64,000 nucleotides of DNA from Clavibacter sepedonicus (GCF_000069225.1 NC_010407.1:806001-870000); one strand, 5' to 3'. Shown: positions 7,562 to 17,612, counted from the stretch's first letter. Numbers and translations: made by a program. The notes: generated from the letters alone by a model not told the origin.

Positions 7562-9117
7562 TGGCCGTCGGCCGCACGCTCGCCGTCGCCCTCTCGGGCC
7601 TCGACGGAGCGCTCGTCGACGTGGAGGCGGACATCACGAGCCAGCTCCCCGGGTTCGTCCTCATCGGCCTGCCGGACGCCGCGCTCAGCCAGGCCCGGGA
7701 ACGCGTCCGTGCCGCGACCGGCAACGCGGGGTGCGAGTTCCCCGTGCGCCGGGTGACCGTCAACCTCTCGCCGGCCGTCCTTCCCAAGCACGGCTCCGGC
7801 TTCGATCTCGCGATCGCCCTGGCGGTCCTCGCCGCGGGCGGGTCGGTGTCGGCCGAGTCGGTGGCCGGCACGGTGCACCTGGGCGAGCTCGGCCTCGACG
7901 GGAGGCTGCGTCCGACGCACGGCATCCTGCCGGCCGTCCTCGCGGCGCGCCGCGCCGGCGTCCGGCGGGTGATGGTGCCGCGCTGCCATGCGGATGAGGC
8001 CTCCCTCGTGCCCGACATGCGCGTCATCGCGGTGGCGGGGCTGCGGGACGCGGCGATCCACCACGGCGCCGAGCTCGAGCCGGAGCCGGAGGACGACGAC
8101 GCAGGGTCGCGGGCGGCGACGGGGACCGACCCGACGCGGATCCTCGGCGGTGCGGAGCCCGCGGAGCCCTGCCTGGGTGACGTGGTCGGCAACGAGGAGG
8201 CCGTCGAGGCGCTCGTGGTCGCCGCGGCGGGCGGGCACCACATGTTCCTCCTCGGGCCACCGGGCGCGGGGAAGACGATGCTCGCGCAGCGGCTGCCCGG
8301 TCTCCTGCCCGACCTCGACGAGGAGGCCGCGCTGGAGGTCGGCTGCATCCGCTCGCTGTGCGGGGAACGGCTGGGCCCCGAGCTGCCCGTGCGGCCTCCA
8401 TTGGAGGCACCGCACCACACGGCGAGCGCCGCGGGCATCGTCGGTGGCGGCAGTGGCCGCATCCGTCCGGGGGCGGCTGTGCGGGCCAGCGGGGGAGTGC
8501 TCTTCCTCGACGAGGCACCGGAGTTCGCGGGCGCGGTGCTCGACTGCCTGCGTCAGCCGCTCGAGTCCGGCGTCATCAGCATCCACCGGGCAAACGGCGT
8601 CGCCCACTTCCCGGGGCGCTTCCAGCTGGTGATGGCGGCGAACCCGTGCCCGTGCGGTTCGTACGGCGTCGCGGGCTCCGACTGCTCGTGCCCGCCCCAG
8701 GCGCGGCGGCGCTATCTCGCGCGACTCTCCGGCCCCCTCATGGACCGCATGGACATCCGGCTGGGCGTCCGACGGGTCACGACGGCCGTGCACCTGGCGG
8801 CGGGTGATGCCCCTCGCGTTACGACGCCCACGGCGCGCGTCCGCGTCGCCGCCGCCCGAGCGGCCGCGGCGGAGCGATGGGCCGCGACGCCGTGGCGCAC
8901 GAACGCCCACGTCTCGGGCACCTGGCTCCGGCGGGAGGCCCGCATCGCCCGCGGGGCGACGGCGGCCCTCGACCGCGCGCTGGACCGGGGGCTCCTGACC
9001 ATGCGCGGCTACGACCGGGTCCTCCGGATCGGGTGGACGCTCGCGGACCTGGAGGGCGCGTCGAGCCCCGACGCGGATCACCTGGGCCGCGCGCTCCTGC
9101 TACGAGGCGCGTCGTGA
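7561..9117 (+). CDS. comM: YifB/ComM family Mg-chelatase-like AAA+ ATPase
   Basis: The 518-residue protein has an N-terminal Lon-like S5 fold (LPGFVLIGLPDAALSQARERV, VNLSPAVLPKHGSGFDLAIAL). A Walker A, GPPGAGKTM, lies near residue 235 and a Walker B in GGVLFLDEAPEF. It continues with NPCPCGSYG and a Mg-chelatase C-terminal domain. ComM homologues are hexameric helicases that drive branch migration during uptake of transforming DNA. The gene is coupled to yraN upstream (1-nt overlap) and dprA downstream (GTGA overlap), so the block fits recombination or DNA processing. Confidence 0.92.
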   Translation: MAVGRTLAVALSGLDGALVDVEADITSQLPGFVLIGLPDAALSQARERVRAATGNAGCEFPVRRVTVNLSPAVLPKHGSGFDLAIALAVLAAGGSVSAESVAGTVHLGELGLDGRLRPTHGILPAVLAARRAGVRRVMVPRCHADEASLVPDMRVIAVAGLRDAAIHHGAELEPEPEDDDAGSRAATGTDPTRILGGAEPAEPCLGDVVGNEEAVEALVVAAAGGHHMFLLGPPGAGKTMLAQRLPGLLPDLDEEAALEVGCIRSLCGERLGPELPVRPPLEAPHHTASAAGIVGGGSGRIRPGAAVRASGGVLFLDEAPEFAGAVLDCLRQPLESGVISIHRANGVAHFPGRFQLVMAANPCPCGSYGVAGSDCSCPPQARRRYLARLSGPLMDRMDIRLGVRRVTTAVHLAAGDAPRVTTPTARVRVAAARAAAAERWAATPWRTNAHVSGTWLRREARIARGATAALDRALDRGLLTMRGYDRVLRIGWTLADLEGASSPDADHLGRALLLRGAS

Positions 9118-10550
9118 TCGCGCAGGACGGGGTCGGCGAGGAGGTGCCTCGCTCATCCGGGGACGCCGAGCGGAGCCGCGTCCGCGCACCGGACTCGGCA
9201 CGAGCCCGTTCCGTCGCCCGGCTCGGCCTGCCCGCGCGCGAACTCGACGAGCTGATGGCTTCGCTCCGCCCCGATCCCGGATGGCCGGGCGATGGGGCAG
9301 CCGACACGGACTCGGCGGAGGTGGCGGCTCGTGCCACGTGGTCCGGCATCGCCGAGCCGGGCGATCGCGTGGCCGGGGCGGTCATCGGCGTGCTCGGCGC
9401 CTGCGCGGCCCTGGCCTCCTTGGTCGACGGCTGCCCGGCCGACACCGTGGTCGGCGCGATGCTCGAGGCGGGGCTCGACCTGGAGCCGGACGGGCGGGCT
9501 GCCCTCGTCGGCGAGGTCGCCGGAGCGCTGGAGCGCTGGCGGCCCCGCGTCGTGCGGAGTGAGGCCCTGGCCCGGCTGCACGCCGCGCGTGCGGTGGGCG
9601 CCCGGGTGCTCGTGCCGGGTGATCCGCATTGGCCGGTCGGCGCGGACGACCTGGGGCCGCACTCGCCGCTCGTCCTCTGGTGCACGGGCGCGCCGGACGC
9701 GATGGCCGCGCTCTCGAGGTCCGTGGCCATCGTGGGAGCGCGTGCCGCCACCGGGTACGGCGAGCACGTCACCGCCGAGCTGGCCGCCGGGCTCGTCGAC
9801 CGCGACGTGGCGGTGGTCTCCGGCGGTGCGTACGGCATCGACGGCGCGGCGCACCGCGCGGCCATCGGATCGGCGGGGCGCACGGTGGCGTTCCTCGCGG
9901 GCGGCGTGGACCGTCTCTACCCCTCCGGTCATGCGGAGCTCTTCGCGCGGATGCGACGCGACGGGGCCGTGGTGTCGGAGCTGCCATGCGGCGCGTCGCC
10001 GACACGCTGGCGGTTCCTCTTGCGCAACCGCCTCATAGCGGCGGCGAGCGCAGCCACCGTCGTCGTGGAGGCAGGTGCGCGCAGCGGGTCGCTGAACACC
10101 GCTAACCACGCGATCGCGCTGGAGAGGCCTCTCGGGGCGGTCCCCGGCCCGGTGACGAGCGCGTCGTCATCCGGGTGCCATCGTCTCCTCCGCGAGTCCC
10201 AGGCGGTCTGCATCACGTCAGCCGATGACGTGATGGACCTCGTGCCGGGCTGGAGCGGAGCGGGTACGCAGGTGCAGGAGCCGGGATCCGCGCATGCGTC
10301 CTCTCGGGACACGCCGAGCGGCGCCGCCGACGACCGCGTCGGTGCGCGTGCCGCGGAGGATCGTGGCGACTCGCGCGTCGTGCGCGTGCTCGACGCCCTC
10401 GCGGTCCGACGCGGACGAGGGACCGCGGACGTCGCGGCACGAGCCGGTCTCGGAGTCGCCGAGACCTCGTCCGTGCTCGGCATGCTCGAGCTCGAGGGGA
10501 CGGTGGCCCGGCCGGACGGCGGATGGGTACGGCGCCCCGGATCTCGCTGA
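9114..10550 (+). CDS. dprA: DNA-processing protein DprA/Smf
   Basis: The Rossmann-like DprA core is complete: VAIVGARAATGYGEHVTAEL, SGGAYGIDGAAHRAAI, FLAGGVDRLYPSGHAELF, RFLLRNRLIAAASAATVVVEA, RSGSLNTANHAI and GPVTSASSSGCHRLL. A C-terminal winged-helix-like region follows (residues about 420-475). DprA loads RecA on incoming single-stranded DNA. GTG 9114 overlaps the comM stop (GTGA) and yields 478 residues; an internal ATG at 9255 would give a more usual N-terminus, so the true start is uncertain. Confidence 0.9.
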   Translation: MIAQDGVGEEVPRSSGDAERSRVRAPDSARARSVARLGLPARELDELMASLRPDPGWPGDGAADTDSAEVAARATWSGIAEPGDRVAGAVIGVLGACAALASLVDGCPADTVVGAMLEAGLDLEPDGRAALVGEVAGALERWRPRVVRSEALARLHAARAVGARVLVPGDPHWPVGADDLGPHSPLVLWCTGAPDAMAALSRSVAIVGARAATGYGEHVTAELAAGLVDRDVAVVSGGAYGIDGAAHRAAIGSAGRTVAFLAGGVDRLYPSGHAELFARMRRDGAVVSELPCGASPTRWRFLLRNRLIAAASAATVVVEAGARSGSLNTANHAIALERPLGAVPGPVTSASSSGCHRLLRESQAVCITSADDVMDLVPGWSGAGTQVQEPGSAHASSRDTPSGAADDRVGARAAEDRGDSRVVRVLDALAVRRGRGTADVAARAGLGVAETSSVLGMLELEGTVARPDGGWVRRPGSR

Positions 10551-10715
10551 CGGGCCCCGGGCGTGGAGATCCGGCCTCGCGCGCGAGGTGGGATGCGTGC
10601 GCATCGGAGGGGCGCGGCCGACCGGCGCGATCGGATGCGCCGGTCGGTGGCCACGATGAGAACCGTCCTCTTCCCGCCCGTCCGCGTGCCGGCGCACCCA
10701 GCCGGCGGGTCGACG

Positions 10716-10721
10716 TAGCCT
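10716..10721 (+). promoter_or_regulatory. leaderless -10 for xerC
   Basis: TAGCCT ends 6 nt before the ATG at 10728, with no ribosome-binding sequence. Confidence 0.55.
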
Positions 10722-10727
10722 TCGGGG

Positions 10728-11714
10728 ATGGAGACGGATCAGGTCGGCGGCGGACACGTCGATGGCGTGGTCGACCATGGACAGCCTCAGCGCGGTGCTC
10801 CTGCCGCGACTCCGCTCGAGGCCGACATCTCGGAGTTCGCGACCTCCATGGACCGGGAGCGGGGGAGCGCGGCCCACACGGTGCGGGCGTACTCCGCCGA
10901 CCTGCGCGACCTCGCTGCGCATGCCGCGAGGCAGGGCGTCACGACGTCAGCCGGCCTCGATCTGGACGTGCTGCGCGACTGGCTGTGGCGGGGATCCCAG
11001 GCCCGGCTCGCCCCCGCGACGCTGGCGAGGCGCTCGGCCGCCGTGCGCGGATTCGGAGCGTGGCTGCTGCGCACGGGCCGCGTCGACGCCGACCCCGCCG
11101 TCCGGCTCAAGGCGCCGCGGGCGGGATCGCACCTCCCGCGGGTGCTGGCGCGCGAGCAGATGTCGGCCCTGCTCGCCGATCTCGCCGCACAGGCGGCGGA
11201 CGACGACCCCGCCGCGCTGCGGGACCTCGCCGCCATCGAGCTGCTCTACGCGTCCGCCCTCCGGGTCTCCGAGCTGACGGGCCTCGACCTCGGCGACGTC
11301 GACGCGTCCCGCCTCACCGTCCGCGTGGTCGGCAAGGGCGATCGCGAGCGGGTCGTGCCGTTCGGCGTCCCCGCCGCGGAGGCGCTCGACGCCTACGTCA
11401 CTCGCGGTCGTCCGGCGCTCGTCACCCCGCGGACCGGGACGGCGCTGTTCCTCGGCGCGCGCGGAGGGCGGCTGGGATCCCGCGCGGTCTACGGCCTCGT
11501 CGCCTCGCTGCTGGCGGACATCCCCGGGTCAGGACCGCAGGGGCCGCACGCCCTCCGGCACACGGCGGCGACGCACCTCCTCGACGGGGGAGCGGACCTC
11601 CGCACTGTGCAGGAGATGCTCGGCCACGCGAGCCTCGGGACGACGCAGATCTACACGCACGTCTCGATCGAGCGGCTGCGGCGCAGCTACGAGGGCGCCC
11701 ACCCGCGCGCCTGA
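10728..11714 (+). CDS. xerC: tyrosine recombinase XerC
   Basis: The 328-residue protein has an N-terminal SAM-like domain ([19 protein letters not shown]) and a catalytic domain. The latter carries Arg in [10 protein letters not shown], Lys in [11 protein letters not shown], His-x-x-Arg in [15 protein letters not shown], His in [10 protein letters not shown] and the nucleophile Tyr near 309 in QIYTHVS. With XerD it resolves chromosome dimers at dif. It sits between dprA and the M23/rpsB block, the usual actinobacterial position, so it is the housekeeping recombinase rather than a mobile-element integrase. Confidence 0.93.
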   Translation: METDQVGGGHVDGVVDHGQPQRGAPAATPLEADISEFATSMDRERGSAAHTVRAYSADLRDLAAHAARQGVTTSAGLDLDVLRDWLWRGSQARLAPATLARRSAAVRGFGAWLLRTGRVDADPAVRLKAPRAGSHLPRVLAREQMSALLADLAAQAADDDPAALRDLAAIELLYASALRVSELTGLDLGDVDASRLTVRVVGKGDRERVVPFGVPAAEALDAYVTRGRPALVTPRTGTALFLGARGGRLGSRAVYGLVASLLADIPGSGPQGPHALRHTAATHLLDGGADLRTVQEMLGHASLGTTQIYTHVSIERLRRSYEGAHPRA

Positions 11715-11793
11715 CCCCGCGCGTCGGAGGAGGGGGCGAGCCGGCCAGAGCTCACGTCCGTCGTCACGGCTGCGCTCGGGCCTCGACCGGTCG

Positions 11794-12357
11794 TCACGGA
11801 TCCAGCGGCAGCAGCACCGCGTGCTGCAGGGCGGCCAGCAGCAGGGCCGGATCCACGTACTCGCCGTGCAGGCGCGCCCCGAGGTGCAGCCCGCCGTCCC
11901 GCTCGTGGCGGGGTGACTCCGCGAGCGTGCCGATGACCTGCCCGGCGACGACGGAGTCGCCCGCGGCGACCAGCGGCACGACCGGCTCGACGGAGGACAC
12001 GAGCCCGTCCGCGTGCCGGATGCTCACGACCGGGCGGTCGACGACCACGCCGGCGAAGGAGACGGTCCCGTCCGCCGGAGCGCGGACCTCGGCGCCGGGG
12101 TCGACCGCGATGTCGATGCCGCGGTGACCGGGTCCGTACGTCGTGGTCGGCGCCTGGAACGGCCGCGTGACCGTGTGGGGCGGATCCACCGGCCATCGCC
12201 ACCGCGGGGTCGCGGGCACGGACGCCGAGGCGGACGACGCATCCGCCGACGCCCGTTCCGGGACCCCCGGCGTCGCGACGCCGAAGAGCAGCCCGACCGT
12301 GACCCCCACCGCGAGCGCCACCCCAGCCGCCGTCCGCTGTCCGCCCCTGCCGCGCAT
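11794..12357 (-). CDS. secreted M23 family (LytM-like) metallopeptidase
   Basis: This 187-residue protein has an N-terminal signal/anchor (RTAAGVALAVGVTVGLLFGVA) and an M23 domain: YGPGHRGIDIAVDPGAEVRAPADG with the zinc ligands His and Asp, then RDGGLHLGARLHGEYVDP in place of the usual LHFE/LHLG block. M23 enzymes cut peptidoglycan cross-bridges or act as regulatory LytM domains. ATG 12357 follows a G-rich ribosome site (GGGAGGGAGGG). It lies between xerC and rpsB as in related genomes. With few HxH ligands obvious, it may be catalytically weak. Confidence 0.85.
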   Translation of the reverse strand: MRGRGGQRTAAGVALAVGVTVGLLFGVATPGVPERASADASSASASVPATPRWRWPVDPPHTVTRPFQAPTTTYGPGHRGIDIAVDPGAEVRAPADGTVSFAGVVVDRPVVSIRHADGLVSSVEPVVPLVAAGDSVVAGQVIGTLAESPRHERDGGLHLGARLHGEYVDPALLLAALQHAVLLPLDP

Positions 12358-12474
12358 GCGCCCTCCCTCCCCGGCGGACGCGTCCCGGCCCCCGGTCGGC
12401 GGAATCATGCCCCCTGCGGCGTCGGTTGCCCGCCGGGTGACCGCCCCGTCGGAGAAGTGGCAGAGTGGTCCCCT

Positions 12475-13926
12475 GTGAACGAGACGACGACCCCCCGGGA
12501 TGACAAGAAGCTCCAGCGACGCGCGATAGGCCTGGCCGTCTCGGCCGCGGTGGGGGGCTTCCTCTTCGGGTTCGACTCCTCCGTGATCAACGGCGCGGTC
12601 TCCGCCATCCAGGGCCGCTTCCAGCTCAGCGAGACGCTCATCGGCTTCGCGGTCGCCAGCGCGCTCCTCGGCTGCGCGCTCGGCGCCTACCTCGCGGGCC
12701 GCATCGCCGACCGCATCGGCCGCCGCTGGACGATGATCATCGGCGCCGGCTTCTTCTTCATCAGCGCCTTCGGATCCGGGTACGCGTTCAGCGTCTGGGA
12801 CCTCACCATCTGGCGCATCGTCGGCGGCCTCGGCATCGCCTCCGTCGTCGCCCCCGCGTACATCGCGGAGATCTCGCCCAAGCTCCTCCGCGGCCGCCTC
12901 GCGTCGCTGCAGCAGCTCGCCATCACGCTCGGCATCTTCACCGCGCTCCTCTCGGACGCCGTCTTCGCGGGAGCCGCGGGCGGCGCGTCGGAGGACTTCT
13001 GGCTCGGGCTCGAGGCCTGGCGCTGGATGCTCCTCGTCTGCGCCATCCCGGCCGTGATCTACGGCTTCCTCGCCTACCGCCTGCCCGAGTCCCCGCGCTT
13101 CCTGGTCGAGAAGGGCCGCAAGGACGAGGCCCAGGCGATCCTCGCGAGCGTGTGGAAGCAGGAGGACATCGACCGCGCGAGCCGGGACCTCGAGCGCCAG
13201 ATCGAGGAGGATCGCGTCGCGAAGCGCACGGGCACACTCCGCGGCAGCAAGCTGGGCCTGCAGGGCATCGTCTGGATCGGCATCATCCTGTCCGTGTTCC
13301 AGCAGTTCGTCGGCATCAACGTGATCTTCTACTACTCCACGACCCTCTGGCAGGCCGTCGGCTTCGACGAGTCGCAGTCGCTCACCACCTCGGTCATCAC
13401 GGCGGTCACGAACGTCGCCGTCACGTTCATCGCCATCGCGCTCGTCGACCGCATCGGCCGCCGCCCCATCCTCCTGTCCGGCTCGCTCGCCATGGCCGTC
13501 TCCCTCGCCGTGATGGCGATCTGCTTCAGCCAGTCCTCGACCGTCGACGGCGAGGTCGCTCTGCCGCAGCCCTTCGGCGTCATCGCGATCATCGCGGCCA
13601 ACGTCTTCGTCATCGGCTTCGGCGCCTCCTGGGGCCCGCTCGTCTGGGTGCTGCTCGGCGAGATCTTCCCGAACCGGATCCGCGCCAAGGCCCTCGGCGT
13701 CGCCGCGATGGCCCAGTGGATCGCGAACTTCGCCATCACCGTGTCGTTCCCAGCGCTGTCGGCCTTCTCGCTGCCCTTCACGTACGGCATGTACGCGGCG
13801 TTCGCCGCGCTCTCCTTCGTCTTCGTCCTCATGAAGATCCCGGAGACGAACGGCATGTCGCTCGAGGAAGCGGAGACGCTCTTCGTCGACAAGCCCAAGA
13901 AGCGCAAGGCCGCCGCGCGCTCCTGA
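12475..13926 (+). CDS. sugar porter family MFS transporter
   Basis: This 483-residue, 12-helix protein has all sugar porter signatures: GFLFGFDSSVINGAV in helix 1, RIADRIGRRWTM in loop 2-3, PESPRFLVEKGR at the end of the first half, QQFVGINVIFYYS in helix 7, DRIGRRPIL in loop 8-9 and PETNGMSLEEAE after helix 12. It should import a hexose, pentose or polyol by proton symport; the substrate cannot be read from sequence. GTG 12475 is the likely start, since upstream in-frame sequence lies opposite the M23 gene. It splits the usual M23-rpsB neighbourhood. Confidence 0.93.
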   Translation: MNETTTPRDDKKLQRRAIGLAVSAAVGGFLFGFDSSVINGAVSAIQGRFQLSETLIGFAVASALLGCALGAYLAGRIADRIGRRWTMIIGAGFFFISAFGSGYAFSVWDLTIWRIVGGLGIASVVAPAYIAEISPKLLRGRLASLQQLAITLGIFTALLSDAVFAGAAGGASEDFWLGLEAWRWMLLVCAIPAVIYGFLAYRLPESPRFLVEKGRKDEAQAILASVWKQEDIDRASRDLERQIEEDRVAKRTGTLRGSKLGLQGIVWIGIILSVFQQFVGINVIFYYSTTLWQAVGFDESQSLTTSVITAVTNVAVTFIAIALVDRIGRRPILLSGSLAMAVSLAVMAICFSQSSTVDGEVALPQPFGVIAIIAANVFVIGFGASWGPLVWVLLGEIFPNRIRAKALGVAAMAQWIANFAITVSFPALSAFSLPFTYGMYAAFAALSFVFVLMKIPETNGMSLEEAETLFVDKPKKRKAAARS

Positions 13927-13962
13927 CCCGAGGCACCGCCCCGTCGGTCGCCCCGCGGGTGG

Positions 13963-13968
13963 TAGCAT
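13963..13968 (+). promoter_or_regulatory. -10 element of rpsB
   Basis: TAGCAT predicts a start near 13975 and a leader of about 190 nt before rpsB. Confidence 0.45.
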
Positions 13969-13975
13969 CGACGAG

Positions 13976-13995
13976 CACCCGATTCAGGTCGGGTG
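13976..13995 (+). promoter_or_regulatory. 5' hairpin of the rpsB leader
   Basis: CACCCGA (13976-13982) pairs with TCGGGTG (13989-13995) around a 6-nt loop, right at the predicted 5' end of the rpsB transcript. It could stabilise the mRNA or take part in S2 autoregulation. The role is inferred. Confidence 0.3.
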
Positions 13996-14164
13996 ACTAC
14001 GCGTGCCCATCAGGCCGCCGCATCCACTCGGTCTCCTCATGGCGATGATCCCTGTCGCCGAAGGAGCGGATGCGCGCTGGGCACCAGGATCAGCGGTCGT
14101 CCCGACCGCCGAGCGAACCGACGAGGCGTGCCGCGACAGCGCGCGCCGGAACAGGAGTACGGCC

Positions 14165-15127
14165 ATGGCCGTCGTCACCATCCGCCAGCTGCTCGACTGC
14201 GGCGTCCACTTCGGTCACCCGAAGACGCGCTGGAACCCGAAGATGAAGCGCTTCATCTTCACCGAGCGCTCCGGCATCTACATCATCGACCTCCAGCAGT
14301 CGCTGGCCCTCATCGACAAGGCGTACGACTTCGTCAAGGAGACGGTCGCCCACGGCGGCACCATCCTCTTCGTCGGCACGAAGAAGCAGGCGCAGGAGTC
14401 CATCGCCGAGCAGGCGCAGCGCGTCGGCCAGCCCTACGTCAACCAGCGCTGGCTGGGTGGTCTGCTGACCAACTTCCAGACCGTGCACAAGCGCCTCAAC
14501 CGCCTCAAGGAGCTCGACCTCGTCGACTTCGACGACACGACGCGCGGCTTCACGAAGAAGGAGCTGCTCATCCAGCGTCGCGAGCGCGACAAGCTGGAGA
14601 AGAGCCTCGGCGGCATCCGCAACCTCACCAAGACGCCGTCGGCGATGTGGGTCGTGGACACCAAGAAGGAGCACCTCGCCATCGACGAGGCGCGCAAGCT
14701 CGGCATCCCCGTCATCGGCATCCTCGACACCAACTGCGACCCGGACGAGGTCCAGTACCCGATCCCGGGCAACGACGACGCGATCCGCTCCGTCGCGCTG
14801 CTGACGCGCATCATCGCCGACGCCGCCGCCGAGGGCCTCATCCAGCGCCACCAGAAGCCCGACGCCGAGGGCTCCGCCCCCGCCGAGCCGCTGGCCGACT
14901 GGGAGCGCGAGCTGCTCGAGCAGGGCGATGCGGCCAAGGCCGCGCTGCCCGTCGAGGAGAACGACGTCGACGCCGAGGTCTCCGCCAAGAACGAGGCGAA
15001 GTCCGATGACGAGGTCCCCGCCCCCGTGCACGCTCCCGAGTCCGACGACGCCACCGAGGCGAAGATCGAGGCCGAGGCGACCGAGGCCGAGGCAGCGCCT
15101 GCTACGACCGGTCCGGTCTCCGAGTAG
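14165..15127 (+). CDS. rpsB: 30S ribosomal protein S2
   Basis: The 320-residue product begins [18 protein letters not shown] and includes [25 protein letters not shown] (read in two parts), [29 protein letters not shown] and the usual S2 core. The last ~65 residues form an acidic Ala/Glu/Asp-rich tail, common in actinobacteria and longer than the ~250-residue enterobacterial protein. ATG 14165 fits family homology; longer upstream frames lie in the leader. It is followed by tsf, separated by a strong hairpin. Confidence 0.97.
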   Translation: MAVVTIRQLLDCGVHFGHPKTRWNPKMKRFIFTERSGIYIIDLQQSLALIDKAYDFVKETVAHGGTILFVGTKKQAQESIAEQAQRVGQPYVNQRWLGGLLTNFQTVHKRLNRLKELDLVDFDDTTRGFTKKELLIQRRERDKLEKSLGGIRNLTKTPSAMWVVDTKKEHLAIDEARKLGIPVIGILDTNCDPDEVQYPIPGNDDAIRSVALLTRIIADAAAEGLIQRHQKPDAEGSAPAEPLADWERELLEQGDAAKAALPVEENDVDAEVSAKNEAKSDDEVPAPVHAPESDDATEAKIEAEATEAEAAPATTGPVSE

Positions 15128-15150
15128 TCCGACCACACGCACCATCCCGT

Positions 15151-15179
15151 CGGGCGGGCGCGGGTTCCGCGCCCGCCCG
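15151..15179 (+). terminator. GC-rich hairpin between rpsB and tsf
   Basis: CGGGCGGGCGCGG (15151-15163) pairs perfectly with CCGCGCCCGCCCG (15167-15179) around a 3-nt loop. There is no following T-run, so it is probably a partial terminator or processing site setting the S2:EF-Ts ratio. Confidence 0.5.
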
Positions 15180-15237
15180 TCGGGCACTCACCTCCGGGAG
15201 ACCCCCGGATCATCACCTACAGAAGGAGTCCATGAGC

Positions 15238-16065
15238 ATGGCGAACTTCACTGCCGCTGACGTCAAGGAGCTGCGCGACCGCCTCGGCGCCGGCATGATG
15301 GACAGCAAGAACGCGCTGGTCGAGGCCGACGGCGACATCGAGAAGGCCATCGAGATCCTCCGCCTCAAGGGCCAGAAGGGCAATGCCAAGCGCGGCGACC
15401 GCTCCACCGCCGAGGGCCTCGTCGCCGCGTCCGAGCAGGACGGCGCCGCCACCCTCATCGAGCTCGCGTGCGAGACCGACTTCGTCGCGAAGAACGACAA
15501 GTTCATCGCGCTGTCCGAGTCCGTCCTGGCCGCCGTCGTCGCGGCCGGCGCGTCCACCGTCGAGGAGGCCCTCCAGGCCCCCGCCGGCGAGCAGACCGTA
15601 GACCAGCTGATCAGCGACCGGGCCGCGATCCTCGGCGAGAAGATCGCGCTCCGTCGCGTCGCCCGCCTCGCCGGCGAGCACCAGGAGATCTACCTCCACC
15701 GCACGTCGAAGGACCTCCCGCCCCAGGTCGGCGTCGTCGTCGACTACAGCGGCACCGACGCGGAGACCGCGCGCAGCATCGCCCAGCACATCGCGTTCGC
15801 CAACCCGGAGTACCTCGCCCGCGAGGACGTCCCGGCGGACAAGGTCGAGGCCGAGCGCGCGATCGTCACCGAGATCTCCCGCAACGAGGGCAAGCCCGAG
15901 GCCGCCCTGCCGAAGATCATCGAGGGTCGCCTCACCGGGTTCTTCAAGCAGGTCGCGCTCCTCGAGCAGGACTACGCGAAGGACAACAAGCAGTCGGTCA
16001 AGAAGGTCGTCGAGGCCGCGGGCCTCACGGTCACGGGCTTCGCCCGCTTCAAGGTCGGCGCCTAG
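15238..16065 (+). CDS. tsf: elongation factor Ts
   Basis: The 275-residue protein begins MANFTAADVKELRDRLGAGM, has MDSKNALVEADGDIEKAIEIL (N-domain, UBA-like) and the EF-Tu contact motif TDFVAKNDKF. It recycles EF-Tu-GDP. ATG 15238 is preferred over ATG 15232 because it sits 9 nt from AAGGAG (15223-15228), whereas the earlier ATG is only 3 nt away. It is followed by a strong terminator. Confidence 0.96.
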   Translation: MANFTAADVKELRDRLGAGMMDSKNALVEADGDIEKAIEILRLKGQKGNAKRGDRSTAEGLVAASEQDGAATLIELACETDFVAKNDKFIALSESVLAAVVAAGASTVEEALQAPAGEQTVDQLISDRAAILGEKIALRRVARLAGEHQEIYLHRTSKDLPPQVGVVVDYSGTDAETARSIAQHIAFANPEYLAREDVPADKVEAERAIVTEISRNEGKPEAALPKIIEGRLTGFFKQVALLEQDYAKDNKQSVKKVVEAAGLTVTGFARFKVGA

Positions 16066-16078
16066 CACCACCACCACG

Positions 16079-16110
16079 GGGAGCCCGGGTCGCATGCGAC
16101 CCGGGCTCCC
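16079..16110 (+). terminator. rho-independent terminator after tsf
   Basis: A perfect 16-bp inverted repeat: GGGAGCCCGGGTCGCA (16079-16094) against TGCGACCCGGGCTCCC (16095-16110), followed by TTCT. It lies 13 nt after the tsf stop codon. Confidence 0.85.
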
Positions 16111-16224
16111 TTCTCCATGTCCGGGGAGAGCGGCCGCGAGGCGCCCCCGCCCCCGCCGGGCGGCACAGTACATTGGACCGGGGCCGGATCCGGCGACCGG
16201 AACGCGAGGACGGGAACAGCACCT

Positions 16225-16941
16225 ATGACCGATCAGACCACCACCCGCCGCGTCCTCCTCAAGCTCTCCGGGGAGTCCTTCGGCGGCGGCCAGATGGGCG
16301 TCGACCCGGACGTCGTCAGCGCGCTGGCCCGCGAGATCGCCGAAGCGGCGAAGACCGTCGAGGTCGCCATCGTCGTCGGCGGAGGCAACTTCTTCCGCGG
16401 CGCGCAGCTCTCGCAGCGCGGCATGGACCGCGGTCGCGCGGACTACATGGGCATGCTCGGCACCGTGATGAACGCCCTCGCGCTGCAGGACTTCCTCGAG
16501 CAGGCCGGCGCCGCCACACGCGTCCAGTCGGCCATCTCCATGACCCAGGTCGCCGAGCCGTACATCCCGCGCCGTGCCGTGCGCCACCTCGAGAAGGGCC
16601 GCATCGTGATCTTCGGCGCCGGCGCCGGGCTGCCGTACTTCTCCACCGACACGGTGGCCGCGCAGCGCGCCCTCGAGATCTCGGCCACCGAGGTCCTCGT
16701 CGCCAAGAACGGCGTCGACGGCGTCTACACGGGGGATCCCCGCACGGACTCGACCGCCACGCTCCTCGACACCGTCACCTACCAGGACGCCCTCCAGCGC
16801 GGCCTCAAGGTCGTCGACTCGACCGCGTTCAGCCTCTGCATGGACAACGACATGAAGATGGTCGTCTTCGGCATGGAGCCCGGCGGCAACGTCACCCGGG
16901 CCATCCGGGGCGAGCGCATCGGCACCATCGTCTCCAACTGA
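16225..16941 (+). CDS. pyrH: UMP kinase
   Basis: The 238-residue amino-acid-kinase fold enzyme shows [14 protein letters not shown] (phosphate loop), [61 protein letters not shown] and [19 protein letters not shown]. It phosphorylates UMP to UDP for pyrimidine nucleotide synthesis. ATG 16225 fits the family. The gene is separated from tsf by a terminator and stands before frr in the standard order. Confidence 0.96.
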   Translation: MTDQTTTRRVLLKLSGESFGGGQMGVDPDVVSALAREIAEAAKTVEVAIVVGGGNFFRGAQLSQRGMDRGRADYMGMLGTVMNALALQDFLEQAGAATRVQSAISMTQVAEPYIPRRAVRHLEKGRIVIFGAGAGLPYFSTDTVAAQRALEISATEVLVAKNGVDGVYTGDPRTDSTATLLDTVTYQDALQRGLKVVDSTAFSLCMDNDMKMVVFGMEPGGNVTRAIRGERIGTIVSN

Positions 16942-17006
16942 CGACCGGCGCTCCGCCGACGCCCCCGTCGGGCCGCGTCGCGGTCGGAGCGCCTCTCCAT
17001 CCGCGT

Positions 17007-17012
17007 TAAGAT
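17007..17012 (+). promoter_or_regulatory. -10 element before frr
   Basis: TAAGAT lies 43 bp before the frr start, in the pyrH-frr gap. The gap also holds a loose GGCGCTCCG/CGGAGCGCC inverted repeat. Confidence 0.4.
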
Positions 17013-17054
17013 CGACCGGGCGCCTGCCGCGCCCGCACTACCGAAGGAGATCCC

Positions 17055-17612
17055 GTGACCGTCGCCGAAGTCCTCGCAGATGCCCGAGACCGGATGGGCA
17101 AGGCCGTCGAGGCCGTGAAGGAGGACTTCGGGAGCGTGCGCACGGGCCGCGCCAACCCCGCCCTCTTCCAGAAGGTCATGGTCGAGTACTACGGCAGCCC
17201 CACGCCCCTCGGCCAGCTCGCGAGCATGAACAACCCCGAGGCGCGCACGCTCATCGTCACGCCCTACGACAAGACGGCCCTCAAGGAGATCGAGAAGGCC
17301 CTCGTCAACGTCCCCAACCTCAGCGCGACGGTCGGCAACGACGGCGAGATGGTGCGCTTCACTCTCCCCGAGCTCACCGAGGACCGCCGCAAGGAGTTCG
17401 TCAAGATCGTCCGCGGCAAGGCGGAGGAGGGGCGCGTGAGCGTCCGCAACATCCGCCGCCGGTCCAAGGACGAGCTGGACGCGCTCAAGGGCGAGGTCGG
17501 CGACGACGAGGTCGCGCGCGTCGAGAAGGAGCTCGAGGCCCTCACCAAGACGCACACCGACCAGGTCGACGACGCGCTGAAGCGCAAAGAGACCGAACTC
17601 CTCGAGGTCTAG
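17055..17612 (+). CDS. frr: ribosome recycling factor
   Basis: The 185-residue protein matches [73 protein letters not shown] and [12 protein letters not shown]. With EF-G it splits post-termination ribosomes. GTG 17055 follows the ribosome site GAAGGAG (17043-17049). Its stop is directly followed by the cdsA GTG, so the two are co-transcribed. Confidence 0.96.
   Translation: MTVAEVLADARDRMGKAVEAVKEDFGSVRTGRANPALFQKVMVEYYGSPTPLGQLASMNNPEARTLIVTPYDKTALKEIEKALVNVPNLSATVGNDGEMVRFTLPELTEDRRKEFVKIVRGKAEEGRVSVRNIRRRSKDELDALKGEVGDDEVARVEKELEALTKTHTDQVDDALKRKETELLEV

Noticed and set aside
10728-11714. Integrase of a mobile element
   Set aside because: The tyrosine recombinase sits in the conserved dprA-xerC-rpsB neighbourhood with no att repeats, so it is the housekeeping XerC.
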